Source of the DNA: Entrophospora sp. SA101
Taxonomy: Eukaryota; Glomeromycota; Glomeromycetes; Entrophosporales; Entrophosporaceae
Assembly (NCBI GenBank): GCA_958430865.1
Contig: CAUDNR010001136.1
Coordinates: 39,347 to 103,346, forward strand
Direction of reading: 5' to 3'
Length of the DNA: 64,000 bases
Shown: piece after piece, positions 34,123 through 49,318 of the stretch
Layout of the letters: every line of letters begins with the position of its first letter
Position numbering within the stretch: position 1 is the first letter of the stretch
Made by a program: the position numbers and the translations under genes
The notes under the pieces: generated by a model
Told to the model about the DNA's origin: nothing
Database searches by the model: none
Seen by the model: the letters and a program-made list of their open reading frames with translations, nothing else

Positions 34123-34629
34123 TTAATAGTTATTATTACTCTCTCGTTGTACTCTACTAATATAAGCTCTAGATACTATGTTCCATGCTTCCATATAACG
34201 ATCCATACATTTAGCAACACAAGTCTATTCAAATCAAATCAATTAAATCAGTAAGTAGTCAATTAAAAAATAATAATGGTAATAATAATATTAATCAATT
34301 AATTAATTACTTGTTCACCAGTATCTAATTTATTCCCTGGTTTCATTATACATTTTGCAAAACATTTCTCATTCATTTTCTAGATTGTTTAGATTATTTA
34401 GAGATGAAAAAAATATAATATTTTTATTAATGCTACTCTGATTGATTTATTAAATAAATATATTAATATTATTATATATAATTTTCAATCCTATGCCTGC
34501 AAACAATGATGAAAATTATATATAATTTAATCAACTTAGCAAGATTTTTCCTTGCTCACATTATATTTCGCGTACGTTAATAAGTTCTTGTGCATTAGCT
34601 AATGCTAACTCATTTCTGACTTGATCCAT
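34123..34629 (-). CDS. TIM13: Mitochondrial small Tim chaperone Tim13
   Basis: Coding exons on the minus strand: 34576-34629, 34311-34379, 34123-34224 (74 residues from the ATG at 34629). Twin CX3C motifs are CFAKC (about 24-28) and CVAKC (about 43-47), 14 residues apart. The C-terminal [19 protein letters not shown] is the Tim13 signature. Tim8-Tim13 complexes escort hydrophobic inner-membrane proteins across the intermembrane space. An AG lies upstream of DSKKQAV-ATG, so an extra 5' exon coding a longer N-terminus (Tim13 is usually 90-105 residues) is possible but was not found. It is divergent from GPN1, with 288 bases between starts. Confidence 0.93.
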
Positions 34630-34917
34630 AACTGCTTGTTTCTTTGAGTCCCTGTTTATATATATATATATGATTTTAAAAAATAAAAATTTGAATAAAA
34701 AATTACACATTTTTAAATCAATTCATATTATATATATATATATTTCTATACATTTTGCTAGTTAAAGTAAATAGTAAAGAATTGGAAATCTACGATTTGA
34801 CACAATTTAAAAATTTTTATATTGAAAAGAAAAAGATTTAACAAATTGATCACTAAAATTTGATTATCTACATATTAATATTTTTGTAACACGGTTAAAA
34901 AACTATAAAATATAAAA

Positions 34918-36809
34918 ATGTCAACTTCTACAAATTCAAATAATGAAAAACAACCTACCATACTCTTGTGCATAGGTATGGCAGGCTCTGGCAAAACAAC
35001 TTTAATGCAGGTAATTAGATATTGTTACTTAACTTTCTCTAGACTCATTCCCAATTCAAAAGAAATTCATTGACAGGTTTCTTTTGTATTTTAAGAGATT
35101 AAATGCGTATCTTCACAGTATCAAGAAATCACCTTATATAATTAATCTTGATCCAGCGGTCACTCAACTTCCATTTGCCGCAAATATAGACATTAGAGAT
35201 ACTGTAAATTATAAAGAAGTTATGAAACAGTAATTATTTTGAAAATTGATGCTTCTTATAATTATTACTATATAGCATTTATCAATATTTACCAATACAA
35301 CTATTAAAAAAACAGATACAATTTAGGACCTAATGGTGGAATTTTAACAAGTTTAAATTTATTTACAACAAAATTTGATCAAGTTTTGGATCTTATATCA
35401 AAACGTTCTTCATCTCTAGAGTAGATATATATATATATATATATATAATTTTATTCTTTAAAAGATTTCCAAAAAATTTAAAAAAATATAGTTATATTGC
35501 TTTAGATACACCTGGTCAAATTGAAATATTTACATGGTCAGCTTCCGGAGCCATTATCACTGATGCTTTAGCTGCATCCTACCCATGTGTAATCGCGTAT
35601 ATTATAGATACGCCTAGAACAACAAGTCCTGCAACATTTATGAGTAATATGTTATATGCCTGCAGGTAAATTAAATATTGTAAATACATTTAATGTTATT
35701 TAGTATTTAATATTAATTTATTAAATAATTGATAAATTTTGATTATTTTCCTAGCATTTTATATAAAACTAAATTGCCATTTATACTGGTTTTCAATAAG
35801 ACAGATGTCATCTCTCATCAATTTGCTATTGATTGGATGACTGATTTTGAATCTTTTCAAGAAGCTCTTCAAAAAGATACCAGTTATATGACTAGCCTTA
35901 TGAATTCCATGTGTTTGGTATTAGAAGAATTTTATAAACATTTAAGGGTAACAACAATGAAAATGAATGAAAAAAAGTTTTTTTTTTGTTTTTAAATATA
36001 CAAAATTGTTAATCAATCATTATCCAATTAATTATCCGTGTGTAGGTAATTGGTGTATCAGCAATGTCGGGATCTGGTATGGATAAATTTTTTGAAGCTG
36101 TAGGAGAAGCTGTCAAAGAATATGAAGAGTATGTTGTCACTTATGACTATATGTGTAGTTATGGGGAAGAATTGAAATTGGCTAATAAAATAAAAAATCC
36201 GGTCCGAAAACAGTGTATATAGACCAGAATTGGAGAGATTAATAAAAGAAAAGGTATAATAATAATAATCTTACAATTTCTTTTGAATAGTTGAATAATT
36301 ATTGAATATCTTTAATTTTCTTTTGGTTATCTACTTCCAAGTCACAACGACAAGAAGCTAAAAAACAAGCGCAACTCACTAAATTAATGAGGGATATGAA
36401 TATGTCTGATACTTCGAAAACAATAGGTAGATCATTATTGGATTCTTGTATATATATTTCTTAGCAAAATTTATTTTAACGCATTCATTATTTGACACAA
36501 ATCTTTTTTTGGTAGACCCGATGAACGAAGGTTTTAATAATAACATTGATGATGACGATGATGACGATGATGATGACGATGATGATGATGATGAGGGAAA
36601 TGATGCTAGAGGAATTGGTTTTGAAGGTGGAGAAAGGAATGATAAAATAATTTCAATACTTTTAATATTGTTGTTTTTAATATTATTATTTACTTTAATC
36701 TTTAGATCCTGATTATAAAGCAATGAAATCACATCAAGATAAACTCGAGGATGAAAGTTTTGCTAGATGGATAAAGAAAACTAAAGAAGGTGGGGGAGTA
36801 TTTATGTAG
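34918..36809 (+). CDS. GPN1: GPN-loop GTPase 1 (Npa3 family)
   Basis: Ten exons: 34918-35010, 35096-35229, 35316-35420, 35492-35665, 35755-35947, 36046-36128, 36214-36253, 36342-36426, 36516-36626, 36706-36809 (373 residues). P-loop GMAGSGKTT is near residues 19-27, the family-defining Gly-Pro-Asn loop (LGPNGG) near 79-84, [15 protein letters not shown] in the switch region, and FNKTD the base-recognition motif. The C-terminus has [11 protein letters not shown], a run of about 15 Asp, and [16 protein letters not shown] before [14 protein letters not shown]. Gpn1 acts in cytosol for assembly and nuclear import of RNA polymerase II. The last 45 coding bases are repeated at 38755-38799 as part of a tandem duplication. 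Confidence 0.94.
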
Positions 36810-38512
36810 TTTGTTTTTTTTGTATTCCATTCAGGTACGTGATGTATTAGGTGGGATTATATGATTATGATTATAATTATAAAAAAATAATAGTGAATTC
36901 TTTCTTTCCAACAAATTAAAGTGTCTAATAAATATTAAAGTGAATTTACATCCAACAAAGACCATCTGTCCCATTTATTTATTATCATTACAATTACATC
37001 ATAATTACATATTAATTAAAATGCTTGGTAATATATTTATTCTTTAATTTATCAGCAAGGAAAATAAAAAATAAAAAATCGTGTGAAAATCACCTTGTAA
37101 GTTGTCGCACTTTAATCTCGTTTTAGTAGTTTATTTACGTACGTGGCACATTTTATTTTTTTTTTGTGCAGAGCATTCAATATTTATTAGTATTATATAA
37201 ATAAGATATTTTTTTTTTCCTTCTCTATACATAAAAAAAGAGAAATTATTTTAAAACATATATATCTCTTTTTTCATGTGACAATAATTTACGTCATTCT
37301 TTTATATTTTTCTCGATATTTTTTTTTGGATCTTTGAAAGATTGAAAAGAAAAAATTATTAATAATATTAATATTGAAACAAATAAAAAAAAATTTGTTT
37401 CTTTCATTCTTGTTATGACTTCAGCTTTTTCATTAAGTAATAATAATAACAACAATCTTAATATTTTACAATTTGACGCAAAGGTACAAGCAGCTAATGA
37501 TTTCTATAATTGGATACGGCAGAACATTATCGCTTTCCTTTTATTTCTATCATTGTATACAATATCATATTCAATTTTACAAAAGTTTAGAAAAAGATAC
37601 AAGGGTAGCTCAGATATAGAGGATGAGGATGAGATATTTGGTGGTATTGATGAATTGGTCATAATAATAATGTGTGCTGCTGGTTTAGCAATGGCCTTTG
37701 CTGGTTTTTTATTACTACCATTCACAATGATAGCAACTGCATTATTACATGATGAAATTCACTCGGAAAATTATTATTTAAGTTGGCTGGATAGTAATTT
37801 ATTGGTTACTTTGTGGAATTACACGTTTATGGGATGTAATTTTGCTTTGTTTGTGTTATTACCTTTTGCCTTTTTCTACAATGAAACAGATCAACTTAAA
37901 ACTTTTTGGGTGAAAGCTCAAGAAACGGCCACGATTATGTTACTGGTTGGTGTGCTGATGTACATTTTTATATACATGTCAAGATTGATTTTAGGAATAG
38001 AAAATATCGATTTTTGGGTTATATTGAATTTGTTGACTTGTATGGGCGGTGCATGGATCTGTTTGAAGGCGACACCGATCGGTTACATACAAATATTTTC
38101 CTGCATCAGTGAACTTCCATTGAGACCTAATTATCGTAATCAATTAAAAGATTCCTTGATAGAAAATGAAATGGAAACTAGTGTTTTGTTACAACATTTG
38201 GAAAATGTGGAACGTGGATGGAAATCACCTGTTTATGCTGCTAATCTAAAATCTCGTTCTCAAGCTCTAATGACGGCAACATCGCCATCAACATCTGAAT
38301 CAAACTACAACAATGATTCATTACAATGTTGTTCCTCTTCTGAACAGTTATATTCTACAATTAATAATGGAATTATTAATGGCAGTGTTGATGTCGATTC
38401 TGGTACTGATGATCATAATATTAAGAATGTTTTAGTGAATAATGGTATTGGCAACACTTCTACTTTTACATCTATTTCATCACCATCAAAGTCAAAGCAT
38501 GTTAATAATAAC

Positions 38513-38544
<32 letters not shown>

Positions 38545-38754
38545 CAATAATAATAATAATAACAATAGCAACAAAAACAACAATAGAAATAATAATAACG
38601 GCGGCGGTAAAAATAAAAGTAATAAAATCAAAAAAAATAACAACAATAATAATCCTTTAAAAGAAGGAATTCTTAACAGTCTTAAAATTCTTGAAAATCA
38701 AAGATCAAGGTTACAACGTGATCTATCAAAATCACCTTTATATCGTAATATAGC
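36765..38754. repeat. Tandem duplication, copy 1 (1990 bases)
   Basis: Begins inside GPN1 exon 10 (AGATGGATAAAG) and runs through the GPN1 3' flank, the LMBR1-family promoter and codons 1-447 of that gene. Copy 2 follows directly. Differences seen by eye: one extra T in a T run near 37210, and C37748 versus A39737 (His/Asn). Confidence 0.93.
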
Positions 38755-38764
38755 AGATGGATAA
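37415..38764 (+). pseudogene. Truncated copy of the LMBR1-family gene
   Basis: Encodes residues 1-447 of the intact neighbour at 39404-41596 followed by Asp-Gly-stop, created where the duplication junction joins it to GPN1 exon sequence at 38755. One residue differs (His in place of Asn near residue 112). It keeps the N-terminal five hydrophobic segments and the Asn-rich loop but lacks the C-terminal membrane part. It has the full duplicated upstream region, so it could still be transcribed and give a 449-residue product. Whether it is functional is unknown. It may also be an assembly artefact. Confidence 0.85.
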
Positions 38765-40501
38765 AGAAAACTAAAGAAGGTGGGGGAGTATTTATGTAGT
38801 TTGTTTTTTTTGTATTCCATTCAGGTACGTGATGTATTAGGTGGGATTATATGATTATGATTATAATTATAAAAAAATAATAGTGAATTCTTTCTTTCCA
38901 ACAAATTAAAGTGTCTAATAAATATTAAAGTGAATTTACATCCAACAAAGACCATCTGTCCCATTTATTTATTATCATTACAATTACATCATAATTACAT
39001 ATTAATTAAAATGCTTGGTAATATATTTATTCTTTAATTTATCAGCAAGGAAAATAAAAAATAAAAAATCGTGTGAAAATCACCTTGTAAGTTGTCGCAC
39101 TTTAATCTCGTTTTAGTAGTTTATTTACGTACGTGGCACATTTTATTTTTTTTTTGTGCAGAGCATTCAATATTTATTAGTATTATATAAATAAGATATT
39201 TTTTTTTCCTTCTCTATACATAAAAAAAGAGAAATTATTTTAAAACATATATATCTCTTTTTTCATGTGACAATAATTTACGTCATTCTTTTATATTTTT
39301 CTCGATATTTTTTTTTGGATCTTTGAAAGATTGAAAAGAAAAAATTATTAATAATATTAATATTGAAACAAATAAAAAAAAATTTGTTTCTTTCATTCTT
39401 GTTATGACTTCAGCTTTTTCATTAAGTAATAATAATAACAACAATCTTAATATTTTACAATTTGACGCAAAGGTACAAGCAGCTAATGATTTCTATAATT
39501 GGATACGGCAGAACATTATCGCTTTCCTTTTATTTCTATCATTGTATACAATATCATATTCAATTTTACAAAAGTTTAGAAAAAGATACAAGGGTAGCTC
39601 AGATATAGAGGATGAGGATGAGATATTTGGTGGTATTGATGAATTGGTCATAATAATAATGTGTGCTGCTGGTTTAGCAATGGCCTTTGCTGGTTTTTTA
39701 TTACTACCATTCACAATGATAGCAACTGCATTATTAAATGATGAAATTCACTCGGAAAATTATTATTTAAGTTGGCTGGATAGTAATTTATTGGTTACTT
39801 TGTGGAATTACACGTTTATGGGATGTAATTTTGCTTTGTTTGTGTTATTACCTTTTGCCTTTTTCTACAATGAAACAGATCAACTTAAAACTTTTTGGGT
39901 GAAAGCTCAAGAAACGGCCACGATTATGTTACTGGTTGGTGTGCTGATGTACATTTTTATATACATGTCAAGATTGATTTTAGGAATAGAAAATATCGAT
40001 TTTTGGGTTATATTGAATTTGTTGACTTGTATGGGCGGTGCATGGATCTGTTTGAAGGCGACACCGATCGGTTACATACAAATATTTTCCTGCATCAGTG
40101 AACTTCCATTGAGACCTAATTATCGTAATCAATTAAAAGATTCCTTGATAGAAAATGAAATGGAAACTAGTGTTTTGTTACAACATTTGGAAAATGTGGA
40201 ACGTGGATGGAAATCACCTGTTTATGCTGCTAATCTAAAATCTCGTTCTCAAGCTCTAATGACGGCAACATCGCCATCAACATCTGAATCAAACTACAAC
40301 AATGATTCATTACAATGTTGTTCCTCTTCTGAACAGTTATATTCTACAATTAATAATGGAATTATTAATGGCAGTGTTGATGTCGATTCTGGTACTGATG
40401 ATCATAATATTAAGAATGTTTTAGTGAATAATGGTATTGGCAACACTTCTACTTTTACATCTATTTCATCACCATCAAAGTCAAAGCATGTTAATAATAA
40501 C

Positions 40502-40533
<32 letters not shown>

Positions 40534-40743
40534 CAATAATAATAATAATAACAATAGCAACAAAAACAACAATAGAAATAATAATAACGGCGGCGGTAAA
40601 AATAAAAGTAATAAAATCAAAAAAAATAACAACAATAATAATCCTTTAAAAGAAGGAATTCTTAACAGTCTTAAAATTCTTGAAAATCAAAGATCAAGGT
40701 TACAACGTGATCTATCAAAATCACCTTTATATCGTAATATAGC
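38755..40743. repeat. Tandem duplication, copy 2 (1989 bases)
   Basis: Starts with an orphan copy of the last 45 coding bases of GPN1 (38755-38799), repeats the intergenic region, and enters the intact LMBR1-family gene. After 40743 the gene continues normally (AGCATTTTTT), whereas copy 1 ends AGCAGATGG. At most one base of junction homology is visible. Confidence 0.93.
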
Positions 40744-41596
40744 ATTTTTTATATTATTTGTAATCAGTCATTCAATATGGTTTTTATTGCTTGGTCACAT
40801 ATTATGGTCATTTATTAAAAGTTTATTGGTGGATGATGAACAAAAAGAGTTACATAAATTGGAATCAGTATTTGGTAAACAAACAATGTCAATATTTGGT
40901 AAATTTGATACAGTTAGTGATATAGCATTGATATTTTATTTCACAAGTGCAACCATAATTGGAGTTTATTCCATTCAACCATTTAAAAGAATACGTCCAA
41001 GATTTGGCATTAGTAGTAATAGTCATAGCAGAATGGGCTTGCAACATATTATAGCTAACGTTACGGTTTTATTGGTGATTAGCAGCAGTTGGCCCGCTTT
41101 AGTTAGAGTTTTGGGATTGATAAGACTGGATTCGGCTGGACCTTATGAACAATTTCATAAATTAAATAATACCGGTCAATTATTGGCTATAGCTTTTCGT
41201 CTTGGAGTTTTAATTACTACGGTGTTTCCTATTTTGGATTATTATGTTTTAAGAAGTATATCTGGTGTGAGATTGACAATAGACAATGATAGTGGCGATG
41301 GTAACGATGGCATTATTGATAATGGTAATGGTCTTGAGAATAGCCATCTAGTTAATGGGTTTAATGGTTTGATTGGTAATGAGATTAGTTCGTCTCATGT
41401 GAATGGTCATTTAAATTATCATGATGAGATGGATGAATCAACCTATAGTTTACAAAGTAATGATTATTATTACGGGACTGCTGAGGGAAGTCAATTAATA
41501 ACAAATGGACATCATGACAACAATTTTGATAATTATTATTATGATGATGACAATGAAGATAATAACATAGTAATAAAAGAAGTAGAAGACAATTAA
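39404..41596 (+). CDS. LMBR1-like multi-pass membrane protein
   Basis: Single exon, 730 residues. About nine hydrophobic segments: four to five in residues 35-225 (for example NIIAFLLFLSLYTISYSIL, LVIIIMCAAGLAMAFAGFLL, ETATIMLLVGVLMYIFIYMS), then a 200-residue cytosolic-type loop with an Asn run, and four more from 455 onward (IAFFILFVISHSIWFLLLGH). The charged motif GWKSPVYAANLKSR and ILENQRSRLQRDLSKSPLYR are conserved-looking loop parts. The layout fits the LMBR1/lipocalin-receptor family; its fungal members are little studied. The C-terminal tail is acidic and Asn/Tyr-rich. It is intron-free, unlike most neighbours. Confidence 0.85.
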
Positions 41597-42266
41597 ATGG
41601 AGTTCATGATTATTGTAATCATGACAATTATCATAATGGGTTTCAAATGATGATGATAATTATAATTTACATAATAATAATCACCACTATCGTCATTACT
41701 GACATATTTCCAATCAAACTATTAATAAGATGATTTTAAAAACATTAACAACAAAAAAGAGCATCACCAATAATACCATTTTTAATTATGACATCTAATT
41801 AAATATATATTTTATTTATTATTATAATAATTTTTTAGAATTTACTAAATATTATTATTTATATCATTTTTAAAGGGGTAATTGGTATTTTTTTTTTTAA
41901 AAAAAAGTATATATTATTAATATTATTTTTTAATTCATAATTTCATAATATCGTTTATTTTTTAATTTTGTTTGCAACAAAAAAAAATTTTTAATCAAGG
42001 CATATATATATGTATATAATAACTAATAGTCTATAGCTTTAATTTTTTAAATAATAATTTAATAAATAATTTATCAATACATGCATATATATATAAATAA
42101 TTATATGGCTAATCACATGCTCAAGCCAGATTGTGTTTTTGTAAAATAAAAACGGGTCAAATATTATACATGAAAAGCCTTTTATTAAAAAAATATTATA
42201 TGGATATATTATTTACACATTATAAATTGTATATAAATTGTACAAACGTTAAGGGATTGATTATTA
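41597..42266. other. Convergent 3' region, LMBR1-like and PPR genes
   Basis: 670 bases of very AT-rich sequence with poly(A)/poly(T) tracts and TA microsatellites. No gene or RNA recognised. Confidence 0.5.
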
Positions 42267-44828
42267 TTAATTATTGATTTTATCTTTTAATAATTTACTA
42301 AAAGGTTGCCAAAGTCTTAGTCTATTAGCTGCATTGCCCTCTAATTTTCTTAAAGCATTATTATGCCTAAAAACAGCATTTTTTTGATGTATGATTCTTT
42401 CAACCATCAACCTACCTTTTTTATGATCCTCTAACCATCTAAATGTCTCTAGCTTATTTTTGATCAATTGTACTCTATTGTTATAATTGGTTATATAATC
42501 TTCATATCCATTCTGTTCTAATATATTTAACACTATATTGCGTCGTGTGTTTGAACCAAATTTTCTAAATAGATTTAACAGTCTGATCACATCATCTTCA
42601 TTAATTCTAACATCATACTTGAAAAATTCTCTAAAATATACTATACTTAAATTTAAATTATTATCATCTATAAAAGTATTTATTATTACTGATAATATTT
42701 GAGAGTTTGGCTTTAACTTGTATTTTAAAATCATTCTTTGATACCAACATTCCATTTCGTTAAATTTTTTTGCTAAACCACATCCTTTAATTATACTGGA
42801 AAATGTTGGATATACTATAGGTATCTTGTCATTTTCCATTTCATCCAAATAATTTTCTAAGATTTCTATTGATGACGAACTTGCTAATTTATTTAATAAA
42901 ATATTATATAAATTTCTATGGTTCTGATTTTCTGCTATTATTTTTGATTCTTTTAAATATTTAAAAACCTTTTCAATAATCGATGGATCTGGTAGCCTGG
43001 CTGCTGTTTTCAATATTGATTCAAGCGATCCAAGCGTCAATCTTATATTTGATTTTTTTTTCAACAAATCTATCAAGTAAAAAACCTTATCCAAATCACG
43101 ATTGTTCAAATATGCATTTATTAATGCTTTATAAATTCCAAAATCTATTTTCAAGTTCTCTTTTAACATAACATTGAATATGTCTAACGCATTATCAGGT
43201 TTCTCACCTTTTACATGATCATCTATTATTATTGCATAAGTTGTCAAATTAGGCTTTACGTTGTGCTTTTGCATGTGTCTATAAACCTCTAATGCATCTT
43301 CATAATCTGATTCTTGCAATTCGGAATACAACATTAAATTATAATCAATCAACTTTGGCATTGTATTGAATTCATCTCGCAACATTCTAATCGCCTTTAT
43401 ACCTACAATACCAATAGATTCTAGTATCTTGGCATCAGGTAGAATACCATCTTTTTTCATCAGCTCAAAATATTCCAGTGCCAATTGTTCCTCTCCTATT
43501 TTTTTCATAAATCCTATAATAATATTATATGTTATGATTGTTGGTTGTAGTTTTCTGGATTTCATTTCATTAAATAACTCAATTGCCTTTGAAGGATCTC
43601 TATGAGTTTTTGAAATAACCGATAATAATGCATTGCACACTATAGTATCAGGTTCTATTCCATCTTCTATCAACTTGTTAAACAAACCTAAAGCCTTTGG
43701 ATAGTCATACATTTCACCGCATGCTTTGATTAGTAGCGTGTACGTTTTGTTGTTCCTCTCGACACCTTGACTCACCATATTATCAAAAAAATAAAATGCA
43801 CTGCGTAAAAATAAACTACGATTACTTTTTTGTTCCGTGTTAATATACCCAGATATTAGAATATTGTAGCTTATGGTATTTGGCTTGACATCATCATTGA
43901 AAAAAGCTTGAAAATATTCATACAGAGTAGTCAAGTCACCTATCCTCACACAAGATGTCATCAAGATATTGTAAGTTGACACATCCAATTCAACATTTGG
44001 TAGTTCCTCCATTTCATAAATTATAGAATTTATTTTTGTGTAAAGATCAGGATTTTGAGGCAAATACTTTAGAAAGGAGGCGAGTAATTGATTGAAATCA
44101 TAGATTGTTAGTGCCAATAATCGTTTAATACTAAGGTTCTTATAATTTGTCCAGATTTCTTCGATGCTTTTGTTTTCTACATCAATTAATGGTTTTCCAT
44201 TAGAATCCAAAGTGAGTTTTCTAGTCGTGTAATACGATAATTCGTTTTGATCGTACTCTTCTTCCAAGTGTTTGCTTAAGATTATTCTATCCAAATCTTT
44301 TGATAACATGTTTGTTCCAAATGTGTTAATATCTTTTAATTTATTAATATATTTTATATCGTCCATTGATAAAATTTTTTGATCTTTTAGTATACTGCTA
44401 CCACTAGATGATGGTGATGGTGGTGGTGGCGATAACGATGGTGGTGACAATGAATCAACAAAACCTTCATCAATATAAATGTTACTTTTGAAATGTGCTG
44501 GATTTTTAAAACTTAGATTAGTAGTCGAATAATTTTTATAGTAATGATGGTTACGATTATGATTATTTAATCTTTTTACAAAAATTAATTTGACTGATGA
44601 TTCCATTAGGAAGAATGTATTAAAATTATGATTTATTAATGATTGTGTTGATTTTGCTACTGATATCGGTGATATAAATGAATTTGCCAATATTATATTA
44701 ATGTTGTTGCTTTTATTATTATTATAATTGATTTTATTTAAAATTATCATAAAATAGTCTTTACATTTCAAATAACTTTCTTTAAACATTTTTTTTCTTT
44801 TTGTAAAATTGTCAAATTGTCTGATCAT
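42267..44828 (-). CDS. Pentatricopeptide-repeat protein, probably mitochondrial
   Basis: Single exon, 853 residues. The N-terminus is basic and hydroxylated with few acids (MIRQFDNFTKRKKMF), consistent with a mitochondrial targeting sequence. From about residue 285 a series of 35-residue PPR helices-pairs is visible: STYNILMTSCVRIGDL, TISYNILISGYI, KTYTLLIKACGEMYDYPKAL, TIVCNALLSVISKTHRDPSK, TIITYNIIIGFMKKIGEEQL, TTYAIIIDDHVKGEKPDNAL and others, about ten or more. PPR proteins bind RNA and control organelle RNA processing or translation. The exact orthologue cannot be named. It converges with the LMBR1-like gene. No intron. Confidence 0.9.
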   Translation of the reverse strand: MIRQFDNFTKRKKMFKESYLKCKDYFMIILNKINYNNNKSNNINIILANSFISPISVAKSTQSLINHNFNTFFLMESSVKLIFVKRLNNHNRNHHYYKNYSTTNLSFKNPAHFKSNIYIDEGFVDSLSPPSLSPPPPSPSSSGSSILKDQKILSMDDIKYINKLKDINTFGTNMLSKDLDRIILSKHLEEEYDQNELSYYTTRKLTLDSNGKPLIDVENKSIEEIWTNYKNLSIKRLLALTIYDFNQLLASFLKYLPQNPDLYTKINSIIYEMEELPNVELDVSTYNILMTSCVRIGDLTTLYEYFQAFFNDDVKPNTISYNILISGYINTEQKSNRSLFLRSAFYFFDNMVSQGVERNNKTYTLLIKACGEMYDYPKALGLFNKLIEDGIEPDTIVCNALLSVISKTHRDPSKAIELFNEMKSRKLQPTIITYNIIIGFMKKIGEEQLALEYFELMKKDGILPDAKILESIGIVGIKAIRMLRDEFNTMPKLIDYNLMLYSELQESDYEDALEVYRHMQKHNVKPNLTTYAIIIDDHVKGEKPDNALDIFNVMLKENLKIDFGIYKALINAYLNNRDLDKVFYLIDLLKKKSNIRLTLGSLESILKTAARLPDPSIIEKVFKYLKESKIIAENQNHRNLYNILLNKLASSSSIEILENYLDEMENDKIPIVYPTFSSIIKGCGLAKKFNEMECWYQRMILKYKLKPNSQILSVIINTFIDDNNLNLSIVYFREFFKYDVRINEDDVIRLLNLFRKFGSNTRRNIVLNILEQNGYEDYITNYNNRVQLIKNKLETFRWLEDHKKGRLMVERIIHQKNAVFRHNNALRKLEGNAANRLRLWQPFSKLLKDKINN

Positions 44829-46228
44829 TATATAGCTTTTTAATGTTGTACAAGATTTCTAGGATGATAATAATAATTTTATAAAATTTGAAAATATGTC
44901 AAATAACAACATCAAACAAATCTCCTGTGAAAAGAAGTCCGTTTGTGATTAGGATGAGTGCTTACAGCCTTCTGATTCATTTCTTCTTAAAAAGAACATG
45001 TTACTTCCTGATTAAGAGATTTTAAGATTGTTGGTTGAATGCGAGTACTCCTACATTAGCACCCCAAAATAATAATAGATAGTAGTAATATGAAATTTGC
45101 GAGAATTTACCGCTGTCTTTAACCTAATTTTGTGACACCTGGCATCTGTAGATATTAATATATTTGGGGTTGATCCCAGATGATGGAAACGAAATTGAAA
45201 ATTTTGCCGATAGAACATTGAAAGGAGTCTTGTGCCTCGTTATAGCGAACAGTCATCCATTTATGACCGCTCGCTCTTTTTAACAATTGGTAAAGAATTG
45301 TTATTAGCTCTCCAAGGAAATTGATTGGAGGGTTGGATGTTAGCTAGTCAAGTGATGAATTTTGAATTTTGAGTTTTTTAAATTAACATTTAACATTTGC
45401 ATCAATATTTATACAATCAATGTAATATTTGATACGTGTAATACTTTTAAGGCTGAATAATATACCCAATACGAACGTTAAAATATTTTGTTCACTCCAT
45501 TTACTTTACTCATATTGCATATACTAATACATATAAGTTTCCACTTCTGGCTCTGGAATGACAGACAAATGGGAACCCATGCATGAATTTCGCAAATTCG
45601 ATTTTATGTTACTCTACATGGTCTCCAACCGCAGCTGCATTATGGATGACCATTTGCAAAAGGTCTACACCCCCTTGCCACATACTTGTTGTCAATTGTT
45701 CAATTTGGATGCTGCCAGAGGTCCTGGTCAGTATCGTGTCGATCTATGCATTGCTTAATATTACTCTTCAAGTCTTTAATGTTGTTAGTAGTGTAAAACA
45801 GGAATTGGCTCAATGCAAGTAAAAGGTGAAAAAGGCGATTTGCTAATAATACGTACTAGTACCAGTACTAGTACTATACGAATCTCTAATTTAATTAAAA
45901 ATTTTTTATTAAAAGGAGAATTAAATTTTCTTAAAATAAATAAATAAAAGTATTATATACAACAACATTATATAAAAATTCGAACTTTCCACTACTACCA
46001 ATTACCATGCTACTAATTATTTTCATCTATTACTATAAATTAAGAAAATCCAATATTAAATAAATAACATTAATAACATTAATAAATATTAATAAATAAA
46101 TAGCAAATGAATCAAAGTATATCTATAACGTTATCAGTGATAAAAAATTTTTTTCATTCTATATTCTTTATTAAAAATTTTTTAAGGGTACTTCTAATAT
46201 TATTAATTGTTCTTCAAAAAAAAAATTT
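44829..46228. other. Intergenic region with an unassigned open stretch
   Basis: No gene can be supported. Plus-strand frames at 45558-45822 are open for 66-79 codons; one includes a hydrophobic stretch (LPEVLVSIVSIYALLNITLQ) but has no linked exons or family. A short repeated ACTAGTAC motif is at 45852-45878. Confidence 0.45.

Positions 46229-49318
<3,090 letters not shown>

Noticed and set aside
38413..38660. Leu- and Ile-rich frames opposite the Asn run (also 40402-40649)
   Set aside because: Shadows of AAT/AAC repeats in the LMBR1-like genes.
45558..45822. Two overlapping plus-strand frames of 66 and 79 codons
   Set aside because: No domain, no linked exons and overlapping frames of similar length; too weak to annotate.
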